64,000 nt of DNA, from contig NZ_CP046244.1 in assembly GCF_009735625.1 (NCBI RefSeq), positions 1,612,001 to 1,676,000 on the forward strand, in the 5' to 3' direction. The stretch's first letter is position 1. Each line of letters starts with the position of its first letter. Positions 8,643-16,129 of the stretch are shown piece by piece. The stretch is from Moorella glycerini (GTDB taxonomy: Bacteria; Bacillota; DSM-521; Neomoorellales; Neomoorellaceae). The translations under genes and the position numbers were made by a program. Below the pieces are notes generated by a model, which searched no databases, was not told the DNA's origin, and saw nothing but the letters and a program-made list of their open reading frames with translations.

Positions 8643-9463
8643 GCCGTGAAGAGATCGCGGCGACCATATGCGAGAATTTGCCTTGGAAGGCCCCGAACGG
8701 ACGATTAAAGATGGAAGCCTGCAGAAAGCTGCTGGAATTAGAACAAAAAGGGGTCATTACCTTACCACCGCTGCAAAAGAATAAGGTACGCCAAGTCGGC
8801 GGGGAGCGACTGGGAACTGTGATACAGACCCGGCTTAAGGCTAAACTTCAAGAAGTGGCGCCGGTTACCATAGATCCGGTCACCCCTTTAGAGAGGGCGG
8901 ACTGGAACGCCACCATGGCGGCTTACCATCCTTTAGGGTATCTGCGGGCCATCGGGGCGCAACAGCGGTATTGGATTAGGGTAAAGGGAGTGAGAGGCCG
9001 GGAGATAGTAGGGGCGATGTTGTTTGGAGCTGCTGCCAAGGCGGTGGCGGCGCGGGATAAGTGGATTGGCTGGACAGCTGAGGAACGCCGGCGCTATCGC
9101 CCGCGTATAGTCAACAACAACCGCTTTTTGATTCTGCCGGAGGTGCACATTCCCCATCTAGCCAGCCACTCCCTTTCCCTGGTAGCGCGGCGCATTCGGG
9201 CGGACTGGCGGGAACGCTATGGTTATGAACCGGTTTTATTAGAAACCTTTGTTGAACCCGAGTATCAGGGCACCTGTTACCGGGCGGCCAACTGGATTAA
9301 AATTGGCGAAACCGCAGGTCGAGGCCGCCAGGACGCCTTTAAGCAATATGCCGTCACGGTTAAAACAATCTGGGTATATCCCCTGGTACGGGACTGGCGC
9401 CGGCGGCTGGTGGAACCCTTCCCGGAGCCTGTTGAAGAAACCCTGGACGAGGGAGGGGAATAA
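8552..9463 (+). CDS. DUF4338 (Druantia DruA-like) protein, transposon-encoded
   Basis: About 303 residues. The C-terminal two thirds show the DUF4338 pattern: NNNRFLILPEV, HLASHSLSLVARR, LLETFVEPEYQGTCYRAANW and IGETAGRGRQD. DUF4338 defines DruA of the Druantia anti-phage system; its biochemical role is not established. Here it is not next to DruB-E. It lies two bases before a DDE transposase inside matched inverted repeats, so I infer an accessory transposition role (perhaps DNA binding or target choice). Start: ATG 8552, with GAGG 11-15 bases upstream; GTG 8540 is an alternative. The first 91 bases also occur in the left 181-bp repeat. Intact. Confidence 0.85.
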   Translation: MDVPFSIGDREFTQADINLIRITVKEFFHLSREEIAATICENLPWKAPNGRLKMEACRKLLELEQKGVITLPPLQKNKVRQVGGERLGTVIQTRLKAKLQEVAPVTIDPVTPLERADWNATMAAYHPLGYLRAIGAQQRYWIRVKGVRGREIVGAMLFGAAAKAVAARDKWIGWTAEERRRYRPRIVNNNRFLILPEVHIPHLASHSLSLVARRIRADWRERYGYEPVLLETFVEPEYQGTCYRAANWIKIGETAGRGRQDAFKQYAVTVKTIWVYPLVRDWRRRLVEPFPEPVEETLDEGGE

Positions 9464-9465
9464 GC

Positions 9466-10884
9466 ATGGCCTTACGGCATCCCGGGTCCATCCACCCGTC
9501 TACCCTGCCCACTTGTAAAAGCGCCTATGCCACCAGCCAAGAAGAGAAAGACGACCGGCAAGGGGCTTTAGCAGCGCAGCTACCAGTATGGCGGGCGTAT
9601 CTACCAGTATTGCTCGAGAAATTCGCGCGCATACCCGACCCCCGCCGTCCCCAGAGTATTAAGCATAAACTGACTGTCCTGTTGACCTTTGGGCTATTTC
9701 TCTTCGTCTTCGCCTATAACTCCAGGAGGGAAGCCAACCGGGAACTGACCCGGCCCGTCTTTTGGGAGCTATTGCGGGAGGTTTTTCCGGAGATTGACAC
9801 TATCCCTCATATGGACACCGTTAATCGTCTGCTGGCAAAGATCAATCCGGAGCAGTTAGAAGAAGTGCTGATACAAACCATCAAACGACTGCTGCGCAAC
9901 CGCCGGCTGCAGGCCTTACTGGTAGAAAAGCATTATATCATAGCCGTTGATGGGACCCAGAAGTTGGTGCGCAGTTTACCTTTTGCTGAAGAAGCCCTCC
10001 ACCGGCAACATGGGGAAGAGGTATCATATATTGCCTATACGGTAGAAGCAGTTCTGGTCGGTCCCCAGGGGGTAACCATCCCCCTGCTCACCGAGTTCTG
10101 CGAGAACCCTATAGGGGAAAAAGAGGCCTTCACCAAGCAGGATTGCGAACTAAAAGCCGGCAAAAGGCTGCTGACACGCCTGCGCAAAGCCTTTCCCAAG
10201 CTACGTATCATGGTAGTAGCCGATGGCCTGTACGCCAATGGACCCATGATGGCCCTGTGCCGCCAATTACATCTGGACTTTATGTTTATCCTACCCCAGG
10301 ACCGCCTGAAAAGTGTCTGGGAAGAGGCGGGAGGCCTTAGAAAACTGGAAAAGGACCAGAAACTCAAGTATCATTGGGGGAACAGAGAGCAAAACTTCTG
10401 GTGGGCCAACGATATCGACTATGAGTTCCAGGAGGCTTCCGGAGCCTGGCGGCGGTTCAAAATTCATGTAGCGGGATGTACAGAGACGTGGGAAGAGAAA
10501 GGCGAAAAAAAGGAAGCCCATTGGGCCTGGGTATCCTCGCGACCTTTCACCAAAAAGAATATCATCGCCCGCTGCAATCATGGGGCCCGCCACCGCTGGA
10601 ACATTGAAGAAAATATCCTGGTAGAAAAACATCAAGGTTATCAGTATGAACATGCTTTCTCTCTGAACTGGACGGCAATGAAAAACTGGCATTTGCTTAT
10701 GCACCTGGGACATCTGTTAAATATCTTGACACTACATACGGAAGCCCTGGTGGAGAAAGTTCGACAATTGGGCTTCAGGGGAACCCTTAAGTTCCTCCGG
10801 GAGACTTGGAGCAACCCCTGGATTGATCGCGACCAATTGTTGGCTCTCTGCACTAAGCCGCCCAGAATACGCTTGGCCTTTTGA
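9466..10884 (+). CDS. DDE transposase of the two-gene element
   Basis: A 472-residue transposase with an RNase H-like DDE core: Asp162 (IIAVDGTQ), Asp253 (VVADGLYANG) and Glu381/382 (RWNIEENILVEKHQGY). The N-terminal IPDPRRPQSIKHKLT stretch resembles the DPR..H.L start of ISAs1-like and related IS4-superfamily transposases, but I cannot place it in a named family. Start: ATG 9466 after GAGGGAGGGGAATAAG, two bases beyond the DUF4338 stop, so the pair is translationally coupled. No frameshift; the right inverted repeat lies 220 bases downstream. The element may be competent if the partner protein is still expressed past the nested IS. Confidence 0.85.
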   Translation: MALRHPGSIHPSTLPTCKSAYATSQEEKDDRQGALAAQLPVWRAYLPVLLEKFARIPDPRRPQSIKHKLTVLLTFGLFLFVFAYNSRREANRELTRPVFWELLREVFPEIDTIPHMDTVNRLLAKINPEQLEEVLIQTIKRLLRNRRLQALLVEKHYIIAVDGTQKLVRSLPFAEEALHRQHGEEVSYIAYTVEAVLVGPQGVTIPLLTEFCENPIGEKEAFTKQDCELKAGKRLLTRLRKAFPKLRIMVVADGLYANGPMMALCRQLHLDFMFILPQDRLKSVWEEAGGLRKLEKDQKLKYHWGNREQNFWWANDIDYEFQEASGAWRRFKIHVAGCTETWEEKGEKKEAHWAWVSSRPFTKKNIIARCNHGARHRWNIEENILVEKHQGYQYEHAFSLNWTAMKNWHLLMHLGHLLNILTLHTEALVEKVRQLGFRGTLKFLRETWSNPWIDRDQLLALCTKPPRIRLAF

Positions 10885-11104
10885 AACTTTAATCTCTGCG
10901 TCAGCGACAACTTAATTCTTTACCTTCAAGTAGCTTATAGCCGCTTACATAAAGATGGCTTGCTTTGCTGTACTCAATTTTACCCCTCTTTTTTCCTGTT
11001 CGGAGCTTTTTTATCGTTTATAGAGGGTACCTACCTCCCCTTTTTGAGTTCTCACTGTTCGTTCGCCTGATTTTGGTCCCTGAACTTTGTCTTTATATAT
11101 TTTC

Positions 11105-11127
11105 ATGCGTCAGCACTGACACTTGAC
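11105..11127 (+). repeat. Right inverted repeat and target duplication
   Basis: ATGCGTCAGCACTG (11105-11118) is the exact complement of 6150-6163; ACACTTGAC (11119-11127) repeats 6141-6149. Confidence 0.88.
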
Positions 11128-11135
11128 ATATATAC

Positions 11136-11164
11136 TTGACAGGTATAAAGGAAAAGAATATAAT
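11136..11164 (+). promoter_or_regulatory. Consensus promoter of the tRNA-Ala/tRNA-Val pair
   Basis: TTGACA (11136-11141), 17-base spacer, TATAAT (11159-11164): a perfect sigma-A type promoter 20 bases before tRNA-Ala. Its -35 box is the last unit of the 13-bp TTGACA array. Confidence 0.9.
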
Positions 11165-11184
11165 TAAACCTGCACTAAGGATAA

Positions 11185-11260
<76 letters not shown>

Positions 11261-11275
11261 AAAAAGGTTTTCTGC

Positions 11276-11350
11276 GGGCGCGTAGCTCAGTGGGAGAGCG
11301 CTTGACTCACATTCAAGAGGTCGCAGGTTCAATCCCTGCCGTGCCCACCA
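11276..11350 (+). tRNA. tRNA-Val(CAC)
   Basis: 75 bases. Acceptor GGGCGCG/CGTGCCC; anticodon stem CTTGA/TCAAG with loop CTCACAT gives anticodon CAC, which reads GTG. T-arm GCAGGTTCAATCCCTGC and encoded CCA. Co-transcribed with tRNA-Ala 15 bases upstream. Confidence 0.95.
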
Positions 11351-11359
11351 GGTATAGCA

Positions 11360-11394
11360 AGCCCTCCGGGGATTACCGGAGGGCTAAAAATTTT
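11360..11394 (+). terminator. Terminator of the tRNA pair
   Basis: AGCCCTCCGG (11360-11369) pairs perfectly with CCGGAGGGCT (11376-11385), followed by AAAAATTTT. Confidence 0.75.
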
Positions 11395-11453
11395 GCTGGT
11401 GTAGCAACCGTGTAGGCCATCCAGCTTGCCGATGGCTTGCTCTTTTAGATACA

Positions 11454-11495
11454 CGCATCGTCGCCAGGGATGTCACGGACATTATCGCCGCATAG
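11454..11495 (+). pseudogene. DUF2922 protein, C-terminal scrap
   Basis: Only the last 13 codons, RIVARDVTDIIAA and TAG, survive; the same ending occurs on the minus strand at 62730-62790 (RIVTRNVTDIIAA). Such endings precede YvrJ genes in this group, and a YvrJ start follows at 11530. The upstream part has been lost. Confidence 0.5.
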
Positions 11496-11496
11496 C

Positions 11497-11518
11497 GAGG
11501 GGCTCGCCCCTCTTTTTT
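11497..11518 (+). terminator. Terminator of the lost DUF2922 gene
   Basis: GAGGGG (11497-11502), loop CTCG, CCCCTC (11507-11512), then TTTTTT. The same hairpin occurs inverted at 62713-62728. Confidence 0.75.
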
Positions 11519-11529
11519 AAACCAAAGGG

Positions 11530-11595
11530 GTGATCGCGATTGAGGAAATGCTGAAGCTGGCGGCCAACTACGGCTTCTCGATGGTCATAATGTCT
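11530..11595 (+). pseudogene. YvrJ family protein, truncated
   Basis: Reads IAIEEMLKLAANYGF then MVIM, nearly identical to the first 20 residues of the intact YvrJ at 62575-62694 (minus), then runs into unrelated sequence with a terminator hairpin and the 143-bp dispersed repeat. The C-terminal half is missing, so the frame that continues to 11766 is a fortuitous fusion. Confidence 0.65.
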
Positions 11596-11606
11596 TTATA
11601 CAAGGA

Positions 11607-11636
11607 CCGCAGGAGTAAAAATTCCTGCGGTTTTTT
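11607..11636 (+). terminator. Strong terminator hairpin
   Basis: CCGCAGGA (11607-11614) pairs with TCCTGCGG (11623-11630), followed by six T. It sits at the left border of the dispersed repeat. Confidence 0.75.
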
Positions 11637-11769
11637 GGAGGGTATATATCTACCGGGTAACCACGTAGGAGTCGCGACTGGGACCCGCAAATTTACGCTC
11701 CTTCCAGACCTATCCACACAAGAACTGGACCCCGGTTGCAGGATATTCCAGGAAATCGTAGAATAATTA
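11627..11769 (+). repeat. 143-bp dispersed repeat, copy A
   Basis: From GCGGTTTTTTGGAGGG to GTAGAATAATTA; a close copy is at 13949-14091 with only a handful of substitutions. Looser similarity continues to about 11832 (AGCATAACAG, GGCTGGGGTC), matching the sequence after the IS1380-type element at 16017-16068. It contains CAGGATATTCCAGGAAATCG, but no gene. Its nature is unknown. Confidence 0.8.
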
Positions 11770-11951
11770 TCTAAAGAAGCATAACAGCTCCGCCTTAATG
11801 TCTTAATGTGGTGGCTGGGGTCCAGGTAGGTAGTGCAGCCGGATAATAACTCTATGCTGCAATGTTACTGTGGTATACTTAAATTACTGGAACTATGGGA
11901 AAGAGAATGAGGGACGAAACTGACAACGCTATTTTAGCAGGGGGGCTAAAT

Positions 11952-12331
11952 ATGGGTACCCAACCTGACGAACTGGCTGCTTATTACGCTAAAAAATACC
12001 CTTTTACTTTTACCGACGATTTTTCGCAAACTGACCCGTCCCTAACCGAACGTTATAAGCCTGGCAGGTTGCTACCAGAGCTGCAGCCATCTTAAAAGAG
12101 AGATATGGTGCCCAAAAAGTAGTAGCTTTCGGCTCCTTGCTTGATCGTTCCCGCTTTACACGCTGGTCCGATGTTGACCTGGCGGCGTGGGGCATCCCGG
12201 ACGACCAGTTTTACGCCGCAGTAGGGGTGGTGACAGGTTTAAGTGAAAAGTTTAAAGTAGACCTTGTTGACCCGGAAGCCTGCCGGGACTCTTTACGCAG
12301 TGCTATTGAAAGCGAAGGGGTCGAGCTATGA
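11952..12331 (+). pseudogene. MNT-type nucleotidyltransferase (antitoxin), frameshifted
   Basis: Homologous to the gene starting at 63787. The N-terminal frame (MGTQPDELAAYYAKKYP) breaks at about 12058: the intact copy reads TATAAGGAAGCCTGGC, this one TATAAGCCTGGC, a 4-base deletion. The rest continues in another frame with AFGSLLDRSRFTRWSDVDLA, the GS...DxD core of minimal nucleotidyltransferases, and ends ESEGVEL. In MNT/HEPN systems this protein modifies or neutralises the HEPN toxin. The stop overlaps the next start as ATGA, the usual coupling of the pair. As written, no functional protein is made. Upstream TATACT (11874-11879) may be a -10 box. Confidence 0.8.
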
Positions 12332-12818
12332 ATATGAAAAAGAAGTACCTTGCCCTGGCCGGCCGCATCCGGGATGAGCTCGCTGAAATCCAGCAGTCCG
12401 TCGACCGGGCCCGAACCGGATGGGAACGCATCAACTTTCAGGCGATGATTTTTACCTTGACAGCGTAGCTTTTAATCTTCACAGCTTTTATACGGGGTTG
12501 GAAAGGATTTTTGAACTAATTGCCGTCAATGTGGAGCAAAGTAAGCCGGAGGGACAAAACTGGCATCAGGAGCTCTTGCGCCAGATGGCGGTAGAGATTG
12601 AACTAATACGTCCCCCTGTCATCTCCAGGGAAACCAGGATCAGCCTGGATGAATACAGGGGCTTCCGTCACGTTGTGCGCAATATATATACCTTCCGTCT
12701 TTCTCCTGCCCGCATAAAGCCTTTACTGGATAACCTAGTGGAAATTTGGGAGTGCACAAAAAGGGAACTAGAAAGGTTTCTTCTTTTTCTTGAAGCAAGG
12801 AAGAACGAAAAACAGTGA
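12328..12818 (+). pseudogene. HepT-like HEPN toxin, frameshifted
   Basis: Begins ATG 12328 (MNMKKKYLALAGRIRDELAEI) and stops at TAG 12466, while the continuation lies in another frame from about 12420: SGDDFYLDSVAFNLHSFY, a central helix, then the catalytic-type motif RGFRHVVRNIYTF near the C-terminus. HEPN toxins use an Rx(4-6)H motif for RNA cleavage. The frame break is around 12420-12450. Both partners of this toxin-antitoxin pair are therefore disrupted here, which would allow the two lesions to coexist without toxicity. Confidence 0.75.
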
Positions 12819-12858
12819 AGGACCTCTTTGCTGCAGGCGCTACCCGGCCTGCCTGCCG

Positions 12859-13620
12859 TCAGCCGTCGGCCGGGACCCGCCACGTGTCTTCGTCCCGGAA
12901 GAGTTCCTGCATCTGCCGCGTCAAAGCCAGGGCTTCCCGGAGGTAACCTAACTCAAAGGTGGCCTGGTAGAGTTCGATGAGCCCCCAGGTGAGAAAGGCG
13001 TAATCGTCCAGGTAGGCCGGGTAGGCCGCCTGGCCTTCCTGGTAGCGGGCCTGCAGGCGCCCTTCTGCATCGCGCAAGTGGGTAAGGATAAATCGGGCCG
13101 CCCTGGCGGCTGCCGTGGCATAGGCAAGTTTATCCAGCATCACCATTAAACCCATTGCCACCAGTACCAGCGGTAAAGAGAGCTTCTTCCCGGTCGATCA
13201 AATTAGGAATACTGCACCCCTTGAAATTGCCCCCGGCGGTAATATCAAAGTAATGGCAGAAGAACTCCCCCTCCTCCGTACCCAGGACCTCCCGTACTTG
13301 GTCGGGGGTCCAGAGATAAAAACGGCCCTCCTCCCCTTCGGATTCGGCATCCTGGGCGGTATAAAACCCACCCTCCGGGTCAGTAATATCTCGCAGGACA
13401 TAGGTAAATATCTCGCGGGTCACACGGCCGTAGACAGCATTGCCCGTTGCTTGCCGGGTTTCCAGGTAGGCCAGGGCAAGCAGGGCGTTGTCGTACAACA
13501 TTTTCTCAAAGTGGGGGACCATCCAGCTGCGGTCGGTGGCGTAGCGGGCAAAGCCAAAACCGATATGGTCATAAATGCCACCGCAGTATATGGCCTGCAG
13601 GCTTTTTTCACCATGGCCAG
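12859..13620 (-). pseudogene. YyaL-type thioredoxin-domain protein, internal fragment
   Basis: Two frames on the minus strand match the glycosidase-like C-terminal part of YyaL/SPATA20 proteins: 13615-13130 (GGIYDHIGFGFARYATD, SWMVPHFEKMLYDNALL, GGFYTAQDAESEGEEGRFY) and 13161-12859 (LAYATAAARAARFI, YLDDYAFLTWGLIELYQ). Between them about 90 residues are missing and the frame changes near 13140-13160. The N-terminal thioredoxin domain and the C-terminus are absent. A dead relic that was probably carried in by rearrangement. Function in bacteria is not settled. Confidence 0.8.
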
Positions 13621-13764
13621 GGCGCCCGTCTCATCATATCTTTTCTAGTAACGCAGTAAAAATAAAAGCTAATGGGGGCTGGGGAATTTTGGGGCTTCGC
13701 TGAAACCGCCGTATAGGGGGTCGAAACTGGCCCGGAGTTGTTGCCTCGAGCAAGAGGGGAAACA

Positions 13765-14088
13765 ATGAACAGGGCCGTTTTTGTTGATGCCTCGGCTTGG
13801 ATTGCAAGTGTAAGGGTTAGCCAGATAATGGAGGAAGCCGGGCTGAAAATATTCTTTGATTACCAGGATAAGAACTGGGGAGTGGTGGACTGTATTTCTT
13901 TAGCTACTATGCGCTTACTAAACTGCCGGCGGGCTTTTGTTTTTGATGGCGGTTTTTTGGAGGGTATATATCTACCGGGTAACCACATAGGAGTCGTGAC
14001 TGAGACCCGTAAATTTACGCCCCTCCCAGACCTATCCACACAAGAACTGGACCCCGGTTGCAGGATATTCCAGGAAATCGTAGAATAA
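13765..14088 (+). pseudogene. PIN-domain toxin, internally deleted
   Basis: Starts ATG 13765 after AGAGGGGAAACA. It reads NRAVFVDASAWIA, the first PIN strand with its Asp, then jumps to the C-terminal PIN region FFDYQDKNWGVVDCISLATM and FVFDGGF, which has the third Asp. About 50-60 middle residues, including the second acidic position, are missing. From 13949 the frame runs into the 143-bp dispersed repeat. PIN toxins are Mg2+-dependent RNases; this one should be inactive. No antitoxin gene is visible. Confidence 0.7.
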
Positions 14089-14091
14089 TTA
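13949..14091 (+). repeat. 143-bp dispersed repeat, copy B
   Basis: Near-identical to 11627-11769. It fuses to the PIN remnant on the left and is interrupted on the right by the IS1380-type element. Confidence 0.8.
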
Positions 14092-14208
14092 CCTGAATCC
14101 GTGACAACCCAATAACAAAATATCTGGATATGGCTCAAAACCTCGCGAAAAATAAGGTATAATAGGCTGGATGGCAAACGAATCCATGTTCACCTGCGAG
14201 GTGCGGCC

Positions 14209-15555
14209 ATGAAATTCATCATTGAACAGTCTGATGAACACCTTACCCCCGTTGCCGGACTGGCTCTGGTGGGGGAAATCATTGATCATACTGCTCTGAA
14301 ACTCAGGCTAAATAAGACCCGGATACCTGGTGTTTCTTCTCCGGATATTTCTCACGGGGATGTTATCACCTCTTACGTGGGCCTGCTTTGCCAGGGTCGC
14401 AGTGATTTTGACCATATTGAGCTTTTTCGGGATGACCCCTTCTTCGCTGCGGCGCTGGGTATTCAGGATGTGCCTTCAAGCCCTACCCTGCGCCAGCGCC
14501 TGGATATGATAGCTCATAGTGTACCCTACCAGGAGATTATCCTCGAGGAAACGGCCAGGTTCCTTAAGAAACTTAAGGCACCGGTAACTCCTGTTACCCT
14601 GGGTTCCAGGGAACTAAAGCGCCAATATGTCCCTTTGGATATTGATGTTACTCCCTTTGATAATTCAAATTCCAAGAAAGAGGGTGTTTCCAGGACCTAT
14701 AAGGGCTACGACGGTTATGCGCCTATCTTCGCCTACCTCGGTAGGGAAGGCTACTGCGTCCATACCGAACTGCGGGCCGGGAAACAGCATTGCCAAAAAG
14801 GGACGCCGGAGTTCCTGCGACAAGCTCTAACCTTTGCTCGCGCTATCACTTCGCTGCCACTTTTAGTACGGATGGATGGCGGTAATGACAGCCAGGATAA
14901 TCTCCAGGTCTGTTTGGACCCGGAAATCAAAGCCGATTTTATCATTAAGCGTAACCTGCGCAAGGAAACGCCGGAGGCCTGGCTGGCCATTGCCAAGGAA
15001 AATGGTACCGCCACCCTAGAACGGGAGGGAAAAACCGTCTATCGGGGGCACCAGATGGTGAAAATCGAGGGTGCTGACACCCCTGTCCGTCTGGTGTATA
15101 AGGTCACCGAGCGGACGATATTACGAAACGGCCAGCTTCTCCTGGTCCCGGAAATTGAGGTCGAAACCTACTGGACCACTTTACCCGACCCGGTGGAGGA
15201 TATCATTACCCTCTACCACGACCACGGCACCAGTGAGCAATTCCACAGTGAAATCAAAAACGATTTAGACCTGGAACGGCTGCCCAGCGGCAAGTTTGCC
15301 ACCAATGACCTGGTGCTACACCTGGGTGTTTTCGCCTACAACATTCTAAGGCTTCTGGGGCAGTTTAGCCTCCCGCTAAAGGAGGTACCGCTGCGCAATA
15401 AGAAAGCTCAACGCCGGCGGCTGCGTACCGTTATACAAAACCTGATTACCATAGCGTCCCGGCTGGTTCACCACGCCCGGCAGGTCAAATTACGATTTGG
15501 GCAGCACAGCCCGTGGTATCCAGCTTTCCGGTACCTATATAAAGCGTTGGCTTAA
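14209..15555 (+). CDS. IS1380-family transposase
   Basis: 448 residues. Motifs of IS1380 transposases: PLDIDVTPFDNSNSKKEG with Asp144/Asp146, TYKGYDGYAPIFAYLG, LVRMDGGNDS (second Asp) and EQFHSEIKNDLDLERLPS (Glu), with the usual basic C-terminus ending FRYLYKALA. The start ATG 14209 follows GAGGTG. A TATAAT box at 14158-14163 inside the left end is a likely promoter element. The frame is complete, so the enzyme is probably functional. Confidence 0.92.
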   Translation: MKFIIEQSDEHLTPVAGLALVGEIIDHTALKLRLNKTRIPGVSSPDISHGDVITSYVGLLCQGRSDFDHIELFRDDPFFAAALGIQDVPSSPTLRQRLDMIAHSVPYQEIILEETARFLKKLKAPVTPVTLGSRELKRQYVPLDIDVTPFDNSNSKKEGVSRTYKGYDGYAPIFAYLGREGYCVHTELRAGKQHCQKGTPEFLRQALTFARAITSLPLLVRMDGGNDSQDNLQVCLDPEIKADFIIKRNLRKETPEAWLAIAKENGTATLEREGKTVYRGHQMVKIEGADTPVRLVYKVTERTILRNGQLLLVPEIEVETYWTTLPDPVEDIITLYHDHGTSEQFHSEIKNDLDLERLPSGKFATNDLVLHLGVFAYNILRLLGQFSLPLKEVPLRNKKAQRRRLRTVIQNLITIASRLVHHARQVKLRFGQHSPWYPAFRYLYKALA

Positions 15556-15556
15556 T

Positions 15557-15786
15557 ACAGAACTTCTAGCTCCAGTTAGCTGTATAAGCAGGCTCCAAGC
15601 CTCTTAGGACGAGAGGTCTACTTTGTTATTCCCTTATCCAGGGGACCCAAGGTAAGAGTAAATAGCCTTCGTCCACATAATCAACTTTAGACCCAATTCA
15701 ATGTATCAGCAGATGTTAAATATAACTGTTAATACCATTTACTGTTAGTGCGAGTTCTACCCAGTTGTTATTATCACGGATTCAGG
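15557..15786 (+). repeat. 230-bp tandem repeat, copy 1 (IS right end)
   Basis: Starts ACAGAACTTCTAGCTCC and ends ACGGATTCAGG. Followed immediately by what reads as an identical second copy. Non-coding, contains an AGCCTCTTAGGACGAGAGG-like small hairpin region. Confidence 0.9.
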
Positions 15787-16016
15787 ACAGAACTTCTAGC
15801 TCCAGTTAGCTGTATAAGCAGGCTCCAAGCCTCTTAGGACGAGAGGTCTACTTTGTTATTCCCTTATCCAGGGGACCCAAGGTAAGAGTAAATAGCCTTC
15901 GTCCACATAATCAACTTTAGACCCAATTCAATGTATCAGCAGATGTTAAATATAACTGTTAATACCATTTACTGTTAGTGCGAGTTCTACCCAGTTGTTA
16001 TTATCACGGATTCAGG
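15787..16016 (+). repeat. 230-bp tandem repeat, copy 2
   Basis: I see no difference from 15557-15786. It ends in the terminal sequence next to the target duplication. Confidence 0.9.
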
Positions 16017-16129
16017 TAATTATCTAAGCATAACAGATCAGCTTAATGTGTTGGCTGGGGTCAGGTGACAGGGCTTAATAAAGGCTTACGATAGAGAACG
16101 CTGTTTAGAGAGAAGCAAAAGAAGAAAGG

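Larger units (their letters stand above)
6150..11118 (+). mobile_element. Two-gene insertion sequence: DruA-like (DUF4338) plus DDE transposase
   Basis: Bounded by perfect 14-bp inverted repeats CAGTGCTGACGCAT (6150-6163) and ATGCGTCAGCACTG (11105-11118), and by 9-bp direct repeats ACACTTGAC (6141-6149, 11119-11127). It carries a DUF4338 gene (8552-9463) and a DDE transposase (9466-10884), two bases apart. A second IS (6384-8461) has landed in the 5' end of the DUF4338 gene and duplicated 181 bp. Without that insertion and duplication the element would be about 2.7 kb. 10885-11104 holds no gene but contains a subterminal TGCGTCAGCG motif near 10896. I do not know its ISfinder name. Confidence 0.85.
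14092..16016 (+). mobile_element. IS1380-family element with duplicated right end
   Basis: Left end CCTGAATCCGTGACAA (14092) is inversely matched by TTATCACGGATTCAGG, which occurs twice on the right, ending at 15786 and at 16016. Target duplication TAATTA at 14086-14091 and 16017-16022; comparison with the uninterrupted 11764-11769 copy shows the site was TAATTA. The unit to 15786 would be a 1.7-kb IS; the extra 230 bp is a tandem repeat of its right end. Confidence 0.88.

Noticed and set aside
8552-9463. A complete Druantia defence operon
   Set aside because: No DruE helicase or other Dru genes follow; the next gene is a transposase inside the same inverted repeats.
11530-11766. 78-residue protein
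   Set aside because: A fusion of a cut YvrJ start with a terminator hairpin and repeat DNA, not a real gene.
15557-16016. Tandem repeats as a possible CRISPR array
   Set aside because: Two 230-bp identical units without spacers, ending in the IS inverted repeat; no cas genes. No CRISPR array was seen anywhere in the window.
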